In this document: piece by piece, positions 1 to 5,808 of the stretch
Numbering within the stretch: the first letter of the stretch is position 1
How the letters are laid out: each line of letters begins with the position of its first letter
Origin: TMED27 sp963922705
GTDB lineage: Bacteria > Pseudomonadota > Alphaproteobacteria > Micavibrionales > Micavibrionaceae
Reading direction: 5' to 3'
Assembly: GCA_963922705.1 (NCBI GenBank)
Contig: CAWUJS010000098.1
Location: 1-5,817, forward strand
DNA: 5,817 nt
The notes under the pieces: generated by a model
Seen by the model: only the letters and a program-made list of their open reading frames with translations
The model's database searches: none
What the model was told of the DNA's origin: nothing
Program-made: the position numbers and the translations under genes

Positions 1-1
1 G

Positions 2-1438
2 GGTAAAAAGCTTTCCCAAGGTAAGGGTTTTTATCCGCAAGGCATGACCCCTCAAAAATTGAAAAAATATCTTCTCGAACATCCTGAACAAGCAGCGGCA
101 AATTTGAGTCACAATACAGTCGTTCGACAAGGCACAATGAGTGAAGGCGGCGGTTTGATTGCAGAGCCATTTTCTGTTGCGTATCGTCAGCAAATGCAAG
201 CGGCGGCAGCAGAGCTGCTTGAGGCATCAAAGGCAACGGATCACGCAGGGTTATCAGCATATTTGAGCTATCAAGCGCAAGCTTTGGTGAATGATAGTGA
301 TCCAGAGGCGGTATATAGGGCTGATAAAGCGTGGGTTGAGCTTGAGGACTCGCCCCTTGAATTTACAATCGGGCGTGAGTGTTATGACGACAGACTCTCG
401 GCGCAGGTTGCGAATGACAGGCAAGTTAAAAAAATGCTTGAGGAAAACGGCATTAAGGCAAAATCAAAGGACACGATAGGCGCCCGCACAGGGATTGTTA
501 ACCAAGATTCACTCAAGACGCTTGAGCGTTACAGAGCTTTTTTTGATGAAACAGCTATGCTTGTGCCTTTTTACGATGAATATGGCGCATCAAAAGATAG
601 CGCTGATCGGAAAAAAGGCCGCATGACGATGGCCGATGTTGATCTTGTGGCTGTGTCGGGGCGCTATAGGGCGGTTCGCGCTGGTATAACATTGGCGCAG
701 AATTTACCAAATGATGATAAGCTCGCCAAACAGCTGGACGATAATAGCCGACTTGTTTTTCATCGTTCTGTGCGTATAAACAGCGACCCTAGCCAGCAAG
801 AAGCTTTATTGGGAGCCACGCTTCACCCAGACCAGCATGATTTATTTGATAAAGATAAAGATTTTGAATTCACAGTTGGCCACGAAATGGCCCATTCTTT
901 TGGCCCCAAAAAGACCCGAGATGGGCGCGATAAAACAGCCGCGCTTGGTAAATGGGGCAATGTTATTGAAGAGAATAAAGCGGATATGGGATCTCTTTTT
1001 ATGGCGGATTATATGAGTAAAAATGGCGGTATGGACCAGCAGGAGCTTGAGAGTTTTTATGTGACATGGGTCACGGGGGAGCTTCCAACAAAAAAACCCA
1101 GCGAAGATGAAGCGCATCGCTATCGATCAATTATGCAGCTGAATTATTTCTTAGAAAATGGTGGAATCGAGTTTGATGACGAAGGACGCGTGAAGGTTCA
1201 CGTTGATAAAATGGGTGAAATCGCAAGACAAATGTTACAAGAGATTATTGATATTCAACTCGATGGCGATTCGGAGCGAGCTGAGAGATTTGCTAAAAAT
1301 TATGGCGCTTGGACAGACACGCTTGATCAGGTTGCAACAAATATTAATGCTATTCCCTCAAAGCGATACCGAAGAGTGGCTATGCCATTTGCAGAGAAGA
1401 TATTGAGTGAGGCGGATACAGCGCAGCTTGTGGCATAA
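2..1438 (+). CDS. M49-like (dipeptidyl-peptidase III-related) zinc metallopeptidase, 5' end outside window
   Basis: A probable zinc-dependent peptidase of the bacterial M49-like family, related to dipeptidyl-peptidase III, which removes dipeptides from peptide N-termini. Numbering from the Met codon at 44, the zinc motif HEMAH is at residues 280-284 (bases 881-895). The glutamate motif EENKAD is at 309-314 and supplies the third ligand, probably E310. The pentapeptide HExxH, rather than the HExxGH of eukaryotic enzymes, fits the bacterial branch. Other family-like blocks are DSPLEFTIG (102-110), the LNYFLENGGI segment (366-375) and the following VDKM...DIQLDGDS helix region. The Met at 44 is probably internal: the frame is open back to base 2 and the residues before it (GKKLSQGKGFYPQG) look like the conserved family segment near FYP. 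The N-terminus, and any signal peptide or lipobox, is therefore missing here. Substrate and cell location are not shown. Family assignment is fairly sure; peptidase activity is inferred from motifs. Confidence 0.85.
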   Translation, partial: GKKLSQGKGFYPQGMTPQKLKKYLLEHPEQAAANLSHNTVVRQGTMSEGGGLIAEPFSVAYRQQMQAAAAELLEASKATDHAGLSAYLSYQAQALVNDSDPEAVYRADKAWVELEDSPLEFTIGRECYDDRLSAQVANDRQVKKMLEENGIKAKSKDTIGARTGIVNQDSLKTLERYRAFFDETAMLVPFYDEYGASKDSADRKKGRMTMADVDLVAVSGRYRAVRAGITLAQNLPNDDKLAKQLDDNSRLVFHRSVRINSDPSQQEALLGATLHPDQHDLFDKDKDFEFTVGHEMAHSFGPKKTRDGRDKTAALGKWGNVIEENKADMGSLFMADYMSKNGGMDQQELESFYVTWVTGELPTKKPSEDEAHRYRSIMQLNYFLENGGIEFDDEGRVKVHVDKMGEIARQMLQEIIDIQLDGDSERAERFAKNYGAWTDTLDQVATNINAIPSKRYRRVAMPFAEKILSEADTAQLVA

Positions 1439-1461
1439 TCAATTAATCACAAAACATTGCA

Positions 1462-1490
1462 TTGACATAATCTTTTAAATTATGTAAAAC
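1462..1490 (+). promoter_or_regulatory. Putative sigma-70-type promoter for the phosphoribosyltransferase-like gene
   Basis: A perfect TTGACA -35 hexamer lies at 1462-1467. After a 17-base spacer comes TAAAAC at 1485-1490, which matches four of six -10 positions. Transcription would start near 1497 and give a leader of about 60 bases. The -35 is strong, while the -10 is only moderate and was chosen for its spacing; TATGTA at 1481 is an alternative but gives a 13-base spacer. The site lies in the only gap between the two plus-strand genes, so the downstream gene can probably be expressed separately from the peptidase gene. Confidence 0.5.
1465..1485. promoter_or_regulatory. Perfect 7+7 inverted repeat over the promoter spacer, possible operator
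   Basis: ACATAAT (1465-1471) and ATTATGT (1479-1485) are exact reverse complements separated by 7 bases. The dyad overlaps the end of the TTGACA hexamer and fills the spacer up to the first base of the proposed -10. This is a classic position for a repressor site. The arms are almost all A/T, so chance occurrence is possible. As an RNA hairpin it would be weak and has no T-run behind it, so a terminator is less likely. No regulator can be named from this window. Confidence 0.35.
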
Positions 1491-1508
1491 TTTCTCATTT
1501 TTCAGCTA

Positions 1509-1523
1509 GCCTTTTTGAAAGGC
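1509..1523 (+). other. Short hairpin in the leader of the phosphoribosyltransferase-like gene
   Basis: GCCTTT (1509-1514) and AAAGGC (1518-1523) form a perfect 6-bp stem with a 3-base loop (TTG). It lies 13 bases before the ribosome binding site. No T-run follows, so it does not look like an intrinsic terminator of the peptidase gene. It may be a leader structure, and it nests inside a longer-range pairing between 1490-1500 and 1530-1542. Confidence 0.35.
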
Positions 1524-1536
1524 ACTGCGAAATGTG

Positions 1537-1543
1537 AGAAGGA
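1537..1543 (+). promoter_or_regulatory. Ribosome binding site of the phosphoribosyltransferase-like gene
   Basis: AGAAGGA is a good Shine-Dalgarno match, but it lies 13 bases before the ATG at 1557, longer than the usual 5-9. A stop codon (TAA, 1554-1556) directly precedes that ATG in frame, so no earlier start is possible. Confidence 0.6.
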
Positions 1544-1556
1544 TAATCATACTTAA

Positions 1557-2663
1557 ATGCAAAAACTCATAAACTTACTTAAACGCTTTGTTCGCGAGGA
1601 GCAGCGGATCCATGACGCAAGTCTGGATGGTCGAGCTTATGAAACGCTCGGCGCTACGGTAGGTATTGATGATCCAGATTTTTCCGACCCTGAAATTTTA
1701 AAGCGGCGTATTGTGACAAACGCCCCAGCGCGGCGCGCACTGAAAGTTAATTTTCCCGATGTATTTAATCGTATAGGGCATCCGAAATGGTTTAAATTGG
1801 CCGCTGCGTCGATGAATGAGCAGTTAGACAATGCGGGTCTCGATGGTATTGAAGGCCGTACTATTTACATTGCATACCCGCGAAAGAACCCTCATATTTT
1901 TCCACATCATTCTGATTTTGATCCAAGAGATATGTTTCGAAGGTTGAAAAAGAAGTTTCCTAAAACCAATTGGGTTCTTGTTGATAATATTGTTGAGAAT
2001 AGACATCTTGATCGATCATCAAATCAAACATCTTTACATGCTTTGACTCAAAAACAAGATTACGAAGTTCTGGGCCCTGCTAGCCAAAACCCTTTCTTAA
2101 ATCAGCAAGCCCCGCCACTTTTCCTGATATTTGACAATAATGTTGAGCAAGGTACAACAATGGCGAATTTTGCGAGTTTTATCGAGCATAATGGCGGTAA
2201 GATATTGGGGATTGTTGCAACAGAAAGCCGTTTCAGGCAAAAAGATACCCGCCAGCGTTTTCGACATGTCACTTTGTCAGGCCCTTTCACGGATACAACG
2301 CGCAATATAGGACGTTTGGCCGAAATGGCAGATGCATTTTACAAATCTGTTAAAGACCGAGATTTAATGACAGGTTTTCCTGCAAAGGCTGATCATCAGG
2401 GCATGTTGGAAAATTTTGAAGATGTTTTAAATCAGGTTGGCCATAGTGTATTTGCCATGACTGATGGCGAAGCAAGGCGGCTTATTCAAACTTTACGCCA
2501 TGAATTTTATGATTCGGGTATGGAAGATTATTTTGAAATGATGAAAACATTGCGTGATATTGCAGGCCAACAAGCACAAGAGCAAGACGCTGCCGCTGCT
2601 GATAATGCAAAAACGCCTGTTACCCGTATTCCATCGCAGATATCACTTCATCATGGCGGATAG
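1557..2663 (+). CDS. Stand-alone phosphoribosyltransferase-like protein, function unknown
   Basis: A 368-residue protein with no signal peptide or membrane segment, probably cytoplasmic. The only recognisable piece is a type I phosphoribosyltransferase-like core. A hydrophobic strand (PPLFLIF, 186-192) runs into DNNVEQGTTM (193-202), which takes the place of the PRPP-binding DD-hh-x-TG-x-T loop. A helix and an NGGKILGIVA strand (212-221) follow, as in that fold. The match is imperfect: the second acidic residue is N194 and the residue before the loop glycine is Q198 rather than Thr. Activity is therefore uncertain. An earlier strand, GRTIYIAYP (100-108), may begin the domain. The first 90 residues are helical and charged. 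The tail from about 335 is rich in Gln, Asp and Ala and probably disordered. From memory, similar PRTase-like segments occur in polyvalent proteins of phages and conjugative elements, so origin from a mobile element is possible. The gene has its own promoter candidate and no biosynthetic neighbours. The fold call is moderate; I assign no substrate. Confidence 0.6.
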   Translation: MQKLINLLKRFVREEQRIHDASLDGRAYETLGATVGIDDPDFSDPEILKRRIVTNAPARRALKVNFPDVFNRIGHPKWFKLAAASMNEQLDNAGLDGIEGRTIYIAYPRKNPHIFPHHSDFDPRDMFRRLKKKFPKTNWVLVDNIVENRHLDRSSNQTSLHALTQKQDYEVLGPASQNPFLNQQAPPLFLIFDNNVEQGTTMANFASFIEHNGGKILGIVATESRFRQKDTRQRFRHVTLSGPFTDTTRNIGRLAEMADAFYKSVKDRDLMTGFPAKADHQGMLENFEDVLNQVGHSVFAMTDGEARRLIQTLRHEFYDSGMEDYFEMMKTLRDIAGQQAQEQDAAAADNAKTPVTRIPSQISLHHGG

Positions 2664-2669
2664 AGTATT

Positions 2670-3698
2670 CTAAAATTCATATCCCACGCTGATTTTATAG
2701 GTAATGTCTTCCTCTTTAACGCCTTGTGCGGGGTCATTATCCCAATCAAACTCTACACTAGCCGAGCCAATCAGGGATTTGGCAACAGGAACGCGCACAC
2801 CGCCCTCGGAATCGAATATAAAAGCGTCAAATTGGTCTGTTGGAAGCAACAGATCGTGCTCATAAAATAATCTGAAATGTTCGTCTAAAAAAGATTGCTC
2901 GTAATCGGTTGCTTGGGTTAGTGCAAGCGATGTGTCGGTGCTTTGGTTGGCAAAATTTTCATTAAGGTAAGCCAGGCCGGCATTTGCTTTGAGTTTGAGA
3001 TCGTCTTGCTCATAGAATTGATAGCCCGTGTTTAAACCAACACGGGACCTTAGGTCGAGCTCTGCCACATCATCATTTTCGAATGTGGCATCAGCGCCGA
3101 CAAACCATCTTTTTGTTTGAAATCGTTCATATTCAAGACGCAGTTCTTTATTATCATCTGTTACAACATCTTCGTCTTCTGAGCGTTCAAAATCAAAATC
3201 GGCCTGATATCTGTTTTTGCCCTCCCGCGCTTGTAAACGCACATCTAATAAGATTGCTTGTGTTTCACTATTCCCGCTTTGAAGCTCGCCACCAACTTCT
3301 ACTCGTCCGCCCCAAGAAAAAGGGTGAACAACCGCAGGTGCTGACGGCTCAATATTCGAAAGCTGTTGCGCATTGGGATATTCTGGCGTATTTGCGGCGG
3401 CAACAGGAGGCACTTTATCTTCTTGGCTTTCGGGCAATACAGCTTGCGCTTTTAAGTCTGTGTTTATCTGAGCTTTTTCAGATAATATTGAAGCAGGAAG
3501 ACGAATTTCAGGTCCGGCATCCATTTTAAAGAGAATATCTCCATTGTCGTAATTCAACACAACTTGCCCGCTTAAACGATCGCCGTTGTTTAAATATAAA
3601 ATGGTGGATTGGCTTTTACTATTCTGGCTTGCATAGGCATCATTGGAAAATAAGCCTAAGCAAATAAATAAGCAAAATAATGAGGCGTGTTTAAACAT
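2670..3698 (-). CDS. DUF481 (YdiY-like) outer-membrane beta-barrel protein
   Basis: A 342-residue predicted outer-membrane barrel of unknown function. Residues 1-23 form a Sec signal peptide, with hydrophobic core LFCLFICLGLF and likely cleavage after AYA. Residues 31-75 (STILYLNNGDRLSGQVV...) resemble the small beta domain with a GDRLxG motif that often precedes DUF481. A Pro/Ala-rich linker covers about 85-125. The DUF481 region runs from about 128 to the end: it opens with WGGRVEVGGELQSGNSET (the GNSxT turn is typical), continues as alternating strands with acidic turns, and closes with the aromatic-ended strand KISVGYEF, a normal BAM recognition signal. The start is supported by the signal peptide but has no visible Shine-Dalgarno sequence. 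It lies 18 bases after the mltA stop, so expression from the mltA transcript is likely. Its stop is 6 bases from the stop of the convergent plus-strand gene. DUF481 identity is fairly sure; pore or transport function is unknown. Confidence 0.82.
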   Translation of the reverse strand: MFKHASLFCLFICLGLFSNDAYASQNSKSQSTILYLNNGDRLSGQVVLNYDNGDILFKMDAGPEIRLPASILSEKAQINTDLKAQAVLPESQEDKVPPVAAANTPEYPNAQQLSNIEPSAPAVVHPFSWGGRVEVGGELQSGNSETQAILLDVRLQAREGKNRYQADFDFERSEDEDVVTDDNKELRLEYERFQTKRWFVGADATFENDDVAELDLRSRVGLNTGYQFYEQDDLKLKANAGLAYLNENFANQSTDTSLALTQATDYEQSFLDEHFRLFYEHDLLLPTDQFDAFIFDSEGGVRVPVAKSLIGSASVEFDWDNDPAQGVKEEDITYKISVGYEF

Positions 3699-3716
3699 GA
3701 ATGGATTTCAAAAAAA

Positions 3717-4925
3717 TTATTGAACAGACTTTGGCAGCAAGATCCATTTTTCCCCAGGCGCTTTCATTTCACCAGCTAATTTTTTGGCTGTGACGCCTGC
3801 GCCCCAGAAAATATCACCTCTGACTGCGCCGCGAATTGCTCCGCCTGTATCTTGTGCCACCATAAGTCGGCGGATAGGGGCAAATCCTTCGGCTGGCTTG
3901 TCGGTCTCAACCCAAATTGGGGCGCCATAGGGTAATTTCGTGTAATCAATGGCTAATGATCGACCGGGCGTAAGAACAACACCTTGTGCCCCCAAGGGGC
4001 CTTTTTCCAATTCGCGGAAGAAGATATAGGATGCGTTTGTGTTTAAGACATCTTGCATCTGATCCGGATTGGCGCGTAACCATGTTTGAATGGTTTCAAG
4101 TGTGACATCGTTTTTGCTGAGTGCGCCGCGTTTTACAAGTTCGCGTCCTATTGCGTAGTAAGGGTGACCGTTTTGTCCGGCATAACCGACGCGGATAATG
4201 GTCTCATCTTCAAGCACAACTTGCCCAGACCCCTGAATGTGAAGGAAAAATGCATCTATAGGATCATCAATCCAAACAATAGGATCAAAGCCATCTTCTG
4301 GAAGCAAACCTTGTTCGATTTGTGCGCGCGTTTCAAATGGCTTTAATTTTCCGTTAAGCACGCGTCCGGCAATCCGGCGTCCTTGCAAGTCTTCCCTGAA
4401 CTCACCAAGCTGGACCATTACAAGATCATCTGGGCGATTGAGAAGAGGCGTCTGGTATGAACGTTGCTGTGTCCGTGAACCAATTAGAAGCGGCTCATAA
4501 TATCCTGTAAAAAGACCTTCGCGGTTTGATCCTGCGCGGACCTGCCATGGCAAAAACCATTCTTCGAAAAAGGCTTTTGCCTCTTTTTGGCTAACAGGTT
4601 TTTCTCGGTCAACCAGAAGAACGGCCGATTGACAAGGTTCCTGCCAATTAAGGGCTGTCCCCGCCAGAGTGCGTCCTGACGACAAGCGCGGCCCAATGCC
4701 GGTGCCGCTTGGTTTTTTAAGAAGATCTTCTTCACATGAAATCTTAAAAGCATCAAGCGCAAGCGCATGATTGTCTTTATCCCAACCATCCAAGTCATCA
4801 AAGCTTGATAATTCTATATTTACAGGATCTTTTGATGTGTCTATAACGGCACATCCTGTAAGCCCGGCAAGCGTGATGAGTGTAAGAATAACGGAAAAGC
4901 GAAAGCGATTGAGGGTCACTTGCAT
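3717..4925 (-). CDS. mltA: Membrane-bound lytic murein transglycosylase A (lipoprotein)
   Basis: Cleaves the MurNAc-GlcNAc bond of peptidoglycan with formation of 1,6-anhydro-MurNAc, acting from the periplasmic face of the outer membrane. The 402-residue protein starts with a lipoprotein signal whose lipobox is LTGC (22-25). The +2 residue is Ala, so outer-membrane sorting is expected. The MltA domain shows GLFTGYYEPL (137-146), the DDPIDAFFLHIQGSG block (220-234), GYAGQNGHPYYAIG (247-260), NASYIFFRE (298-306) and LTPGRSLAID (318-327). The C-terminal 3D domain carries its conserved aspartates at D359 (AQDTGGAIRG) and D371 (RGDIFWGAG); the catalytic Asp of the family lies in this region. All key blocks are present and the length is normal. 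AGGA at 4933-4936 lies 7 bases before the ATG. It follows the Tim44-domain gene by 103 bases on the same strand, the usual alphaproteobacterial arrangement, but may also have its own promoter in that gap. Confidence 0.96.
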   Translation of the reverse strand: MQVTLNRFRFSVILTLITLAGLTGCAVIDTSKDPVNIELSSFDDLDGWDKDNHALALDAFKISCEEDLLKKPSGTGIGPRLSSGRTLAGTALNWQEPCQSAVLLVDREKPVSQKEAKAFFEEWFLPWQVRAGSNREGLFTGYYEPLLIGSRTQQRSYQTPLLNRPDDLVMVQLGEFREDLQGRRIAGRVLNGKLKPFETRAQIEQGLLPEDGFDPIVWIDDPIDAFFLHIQGSGQVVLEDETIIRVGYAGQNGHPYYAIGRELVKRGALSKNDVTLETIQTWLRANPDQMQDVLNTNASYIFFRELEKGPLGAQGVVLTPGRSLAIDYTKLPYGAPIWVETDKPAEGFAPIRRLMVAQDTGGAIRGAVRGDIFWGAGVTAKKLAGEMKAPGEKWILLPKSVQ

Positions 4926-4932
4926 CGAATAA

Positions 4933-4936
4933 TCCT
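4933..4936 (-). promoter_or_regulatory. Ribosome binding site of mltA
   Basis: On the minus strand AGGA lies 7 bases before the ATG at 4923-4925. Spacing and position support this Met as the start, in agreement with the complete lipoprotein signal that follows. Confidence 0.6.
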
Positions 4937-4937
4937 G

Positions 4938-4954
4938 ACGTTAATGTTCAACGT
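4938..4954. promoter_or_regulatory. Imperfect ACGTT/AACGT dyad just before the mltA ribosome binding site
   Basis: ACGTT (4938-4942) and AACGT (4950-4954) are reverse complements with 7 bases between them. The site lies directly upstream of the mltA Shine-Dalgarno sequence. It could be an operator or a weak leader hairpin; chance is also possible with 5-base arms. Confidence 0.2.
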
Positions 4955-4978
4955 AAAATGCTGGAAACAGCCATAGAT

Positions 4979-4994
4979 TTACAGTGTAGTGTAA
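4979..4994. promoter_or_regulatory. TTACA/TGTAA inverted repeat upstream of mltA, possible operator
   Basis: TTACA (4979-4983) and TGTAA (4990-4994) form a dyad with a 6-base centre. On the minus strand it covers the proposed -10 hexamer of mltA, where a repressor would block transcription. The arms are short, so this is only suggestive. Confidence 0.25.
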
Positions 4995-5017
4995 AAATAA
5001 CCGAAAGGAAATGGCAA
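4988..5017 (-). promoter_or_regulatory. Possible promoter for mltA and the downstream barrel gene
   Basis: On the minus strand TTGCCA (bases 5012-5017) and TACACT (4988-4993) are separated by 18 bases. They match five and four of six consensus positions. The site lies in the 103-base gap after the Tim44-domain gene. It would let mltA and the barrel gene be transcribed without the first gene, but read-through from that gene is equally possible. Confidence 0.3.
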
Positions 5018-5028
5018 ATCAGAGAGCT

Positions 5029-5760
5029 TTATTCTTTTGATCCGGCATCAGGTACATCAATTGAATCGTGAGATTCTTCAACATCATCATTTGTTTGATA
5101 AAGGTACCAAACGGGATCACGCGATCGGATATTTCGCCCGAAGGTCCAGCGATCTGTCATATCATATAGGCGATCTGGGTCTCCGGCGGTAACATTGCCG
5201 TCTTCATCACGCGTAACGCTAACTTCTTGCGCTGTAATTCGGCACGTTACATAAGCCATATCATCATGAAGTTGAGCGTCGGTGACCTCTACTTTGCGAA
5301 TGGCTTGTATTTCTGTTTCTTGTGTTAATTTATTGCGCTCGCGGTCTGAGATCGCTTTTTCAAACGCGTCATACACATCATTATTTAATAATGGCTTGAG
5401 CGTATCACGGTCACCTTTTGCAAAGGCTTCAACAATAATAACAAAGGCCTCTTGTGCGCCACGCGTAAATGCAGCAACGCTAAAATTGCGATCAGCTTGG
5501 GAGATTGCAGACAAGCCTGTTTCAACGTCGTCGTTAGAGATTTGTATATCCTTGCTTGCTGTTGTTTCGGAAAAGCCAGCCTCGTCAATACGTGTGTCAT
5601 CTTTTTGATTTACTCCTAATCCATCGGGATGCTCATCTTTATTATGGGTCAATGGATTGGGATGTTGGGGTTCATCGCCATGGCGTGTTCCCATCGTGTT
5701 GCGTAACCACACTAACAATCCTAGAATAATTACAACATATAAAATTAGATCGCCTTGCAA
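5029..5760 (-). CDS. Tim44-domain inner-membrane protein (TimA-type)
   Basis: A 243-residue single-pass membrane protein of the alphaproteobacterial Tim44 family, the bacterial relatives of the mitochondrial import motor subunit Tim44. The bacterial role is not settled. Residues 5-19 (LILYVVIILGLLVWL) form an N-terminal membrane anchor, followed by the family-typical RNTMGTRHGDE. A polar, acidic linker covers about 28-85. The Tim44-like domain spans about 88-225: DRNFSVAAFTRGAQEAFVII (90-109), EAFAKGDRDTLKPLLNNDVYDAFEKAI (111-137) and the closing DRWTFGRNIRSRDPVWYLYQT block (203-223) are all conserved family features. A short acidic tail follows. The start is TTG at 5758-5760: a GGAG Shine-Dalgarno sequence lies 5 bases upstream, the frame has no ATG, GTG or TTG between this codon and the upstream stop at 5803-5805, and the MQGD opening fits the family. 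It is the first gene of the Tim44-mltA-barrel run. Family assignment is firm. Confidence 0.92.
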   Translation of the reverse strand: MQGDLILYVVIILGLLVWLRNTMGTRHGDEPQHPNPLTHNKDEHPDGLGVNQKDDTRIDEAGFSETTASKDIQISNDDVETGLSAISQADRNFSVAAFTRGAQEAFVIIVEAFAKGDRDTLKPLLNNDVYDAFEKAISDRERNKLTQETEIQAIRKVEVTDAQLHDDMAYVTCRITAQEVSVTRDEDGNVTAGDPDRLYDMTDRWTFGRNIRSRDPVWYLYQTNDDVEESHDSIDVPDAGSKE

Positions 5761-5765
5761 GTGAG

Positions 5766-5769
5766 CTCC
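5766..5769 (-). promoter_or_regulatory. Ribosome binding site that fixes the TTG start of the Tim44-domain gene
   Basis: GGAG on the minus strand lies 5 bases before TTG (5758-5760). This good spacing supports the TTG codon as the true start. The next in-frame ATG (codon 23) would remove the membrane anchor. Confidence 0.65.
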
Positions 5770-5786
5770 AATCCCGTGCGTTTGTG

Positions 5787-5808
5787 AGATAAAATTACAG
5801 TATTATCT
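5787..5808. promoter_or_regulatory. AGATAA/TTATCT dyad and -10-like GATAAT upstream of the Tim44-domain gene
   Basis: AGATAA (5787-5792) and TTATCT (5803-5808) are exact reverse complements with a 10-base centre. On the minus strand GATAAT (5802-5807) matches five of six -10 positions. Its -35 would lie beyond the right edge of the window, so the promoter cannot be confirmed. The dyad would overlap the transcription start region. Confidence 0.25.

Noticed and set aside
842..1117. Minus-strand open frame of 91 codons inside the peptidase gene
   Set aside because: It lies opposite the conserved HEMAH/EENKAD region, has no recognisable domain, and is a shadow of the real gene.
1509..1523. Hairpin as an intrinsic terminator of the peptidase gene
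   Set aside because: The stem is only 6 bp and is followed by ACTGCG, not a T-run.
2..2663. Peptidase plus PRTase-like gene as a toxin-antitoxin or defence module
   Set aside because: The genes are 118 bases apart with a separate promoter, both are large and of unrelated families, and no defence hallmark is visible.
3083..3529. Plus-strand open frame of 148 codons opposite the DUF481 gene
   Set aside because: The minus-strand protein has a signal peptide, a barrel and a C-terminal aromatic residue; the plus-strand product has no family features.
3699..3719. T-run after mltA as a terminator
   Set aside because: No stable GC-rich stem precedes it; the only pairing is a weak 5-bp TTCAA/TTGAA.
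5282..5608. Plus-strand open frame of 108 codons opposite the Tim44-domain gene
   Set aside because: It lies opposite the conserved Tim44 domain, and its Ser-rich product has no recognisable features.
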